Assembly: GCF_048264025.1 (NCBI RefSeq)
Contig: NZ_JBLXDN010000004.1
Span: 1 to 64,000 of the forward strand
Source: Nitrincola sp048264025
Lineage (GTDB): Bacteria; Pseudomonadota; Gammaproteobacteria; Pseudomonadales; Balneatricaceae
Length of the DNA stretch: 64,000 bases
Direction of reading: 5' to 3'
How positions within the stretch are numbered: position 1 is the stretch's first letter; the number at the start of each line of letters is the position of its first letter. Below the pieces are notes generated by a model that was not told the origin of the DNA, searched no databases, and was given only the letters and a program-made list of their open reading frames with translations. The position numbers and the translations under genes were made by a program. Shown here piece after piece: positions 63,323-64,000 of this stretch.

Positions 63323-64000
63323 GTGACAGAATCATCCAACGACTGGCTCGGACAGCTACAACAGGCGTCTGAGCCAGATTTTTTTGTACGTTGGCTGGCG
63401 TTGTTACAGCAGGAGTTGCCAGGTCTTGAAGAGGCCGTATTGGTATTGGGACCAGCTGATCAGGGGCCTTTCAAGCCCATTGTGACACATCCACAGAACA
63501 CCCCCTGTTCATCGGTGTTGATGCGCTTGTGCGAACAGGTTATGCAACTACGCCGTCCGTTGAGTCAGCGTAATGAGTCTGTGACCCACTGGGTAGTGCC
63601 TATTCAACAGGGTGGTGCACTACTGGGGGTATTGGGTCTGACGGCTAAGAGTCTCTCGACACAGCAACGCCAATGGCTGCAGTGGGGCCTGGGGTGGATA
63701 CTGACCCGTACCGAGACTTATCAGCAGGCTGGAGACAGTGAGCTGAGTGAACGTCTGATGGTGCTGCTGGATCTGTTGATGTCCTCTGTTGGAGGGCAGT
63801 CATTGCAGGATGCTTGTCAGGCTGTTTTGTCTCAGGCTGCTGTGAATCTGGGTTGTGATCGAATAGCGCTGGGCTTTGCTACCGGGCAGAGTGTTCGCAT
63901 GGTAACCCTCTCCAACAGTGCTGAATTCACCCGCAGAATCGATCTGGTGCAGTGTATTGAAGGTGCCATGAACGAGGCCGTGGACCAGGGGCATAGTCTA
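63323..64000 (+). CDS. GAF-like domain protein, 5' part (cut by the window edge)
   Basis: An open frame of 226 codons with no stop from the GTG at 63323, seven bases after the DUF3467 stop. The first 130 residues look like one degenerate GAF domain (WVVPIQQGGALLGVLGLTA), and a second GAF-like unit starts near 145 (LDLLMSSVGGQSLQDACQAVLSQAAVNLGCDRIALG). In loci of this type a GAF region can precede an HlyD-type membrane-fusion domain, which would supply the adaptor between an ABC exporter and the TolC-like protein. That part lies outside the window, so this identification is a prediction. The ribosome site is weak. Confidence 0.65.
   Translation, partial: MTESSNDWLGQLQQASEPDFFVRWLALLQQELPGLEEAVLVLGPADQGPFKPIVTHPQNTPCSSVLMRLCEQVMQLRRPLSQRNESVTHWVVPIQQGGALLGVLGLTAKSLSTQQRQWLQWGLGWILTRTETYQQAGDSELSERLMVLLDLLMSSVGGQSLQDACQAVLSQAAVNLGCDRIALGFATGQSVRMVTLSNSAEFTRRIDLVQCIEGAMNEAVDQGHSL

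Overview
The window looks like a chromosomal segment of a marine gammaproteobacterium. Oceanospirillaceae or a close relative is my best guess, based on gene content and not on any alignment: monomeric NADP-isocitrate dehydrogenase, pilBCD beside pilSR, divergent ppsR/ppsA, AmpG-type MFS and Na/Pi carrier genes, and a LEPR-XLL giant exoprotein. Coding density is high and I see no tRNA, rRNA, insertion sequence, prophage or CRISPR array. No gene-free stretch exceeds 300 bases.

Positions 1-28 kb are mostly housekeeping and signalling: a REP-like palindrome; idh (minus); an HD-GYP c-di-GMP phosphodiesterase-like gene coupled to a class II cyclic-nucleotide phosphodiesterase-like MBL gene, which runs tail-to-tail into a DUF3095 cyclase-like gene; a ferric-iron ABC operon (fbpABC) with a likely Fur-controlled promoter; type IV pilus genes pilBCD (minus) and the divergent pilSR two-component pair; ppsR/ppsA; an unknown membrane protein coupled to an AmpG-family MFS transporter; a Na/Pi cotransporter with a small coiled-coil partner; and an artPJQM-like basic amino acid uptake operon (minus). 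Both ABC operons carry a hairpin just after the binding-protein gene, consistent with binding protein being made in excess over the permease.

Positions 28.4-32 kb hold a CvfB/YitL-type S1 RNA-binding protein, then an OmpR-family response regulator and a hybrid-sensor histidine kinase with a periplasmic SBP_bac_3 domain and a PAS domain.

Positions 32.2-64 kb (running off the right edge) are the remarkable part: one co-directional, tightly packed unit encoding (1) a TolC-family outer-membrane channel fused to AMIN-like domains, (2) a 6188-residue protein with an LEPR-XLL-type N-terminus, a DUF4347 domain with a His-Gly/Gly-Cys pair, long beta-rich modules, EF-hand loops, about 14 long RTX-like modules and four VCBS-like repeats, (3) a TpsB/FhaC-like transporter, (4) a 2471-residue TpsA/haemagglutinin exoprotein, (5) a DUF3467 protein and (6) the start of a GAF-like protein. 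The arrangement suggests a combined type I/two-partner secretion locus for two giant surface or secreted proteins, possibly controlled by the upstream two-component system. The export route, processing and regulation are inference.
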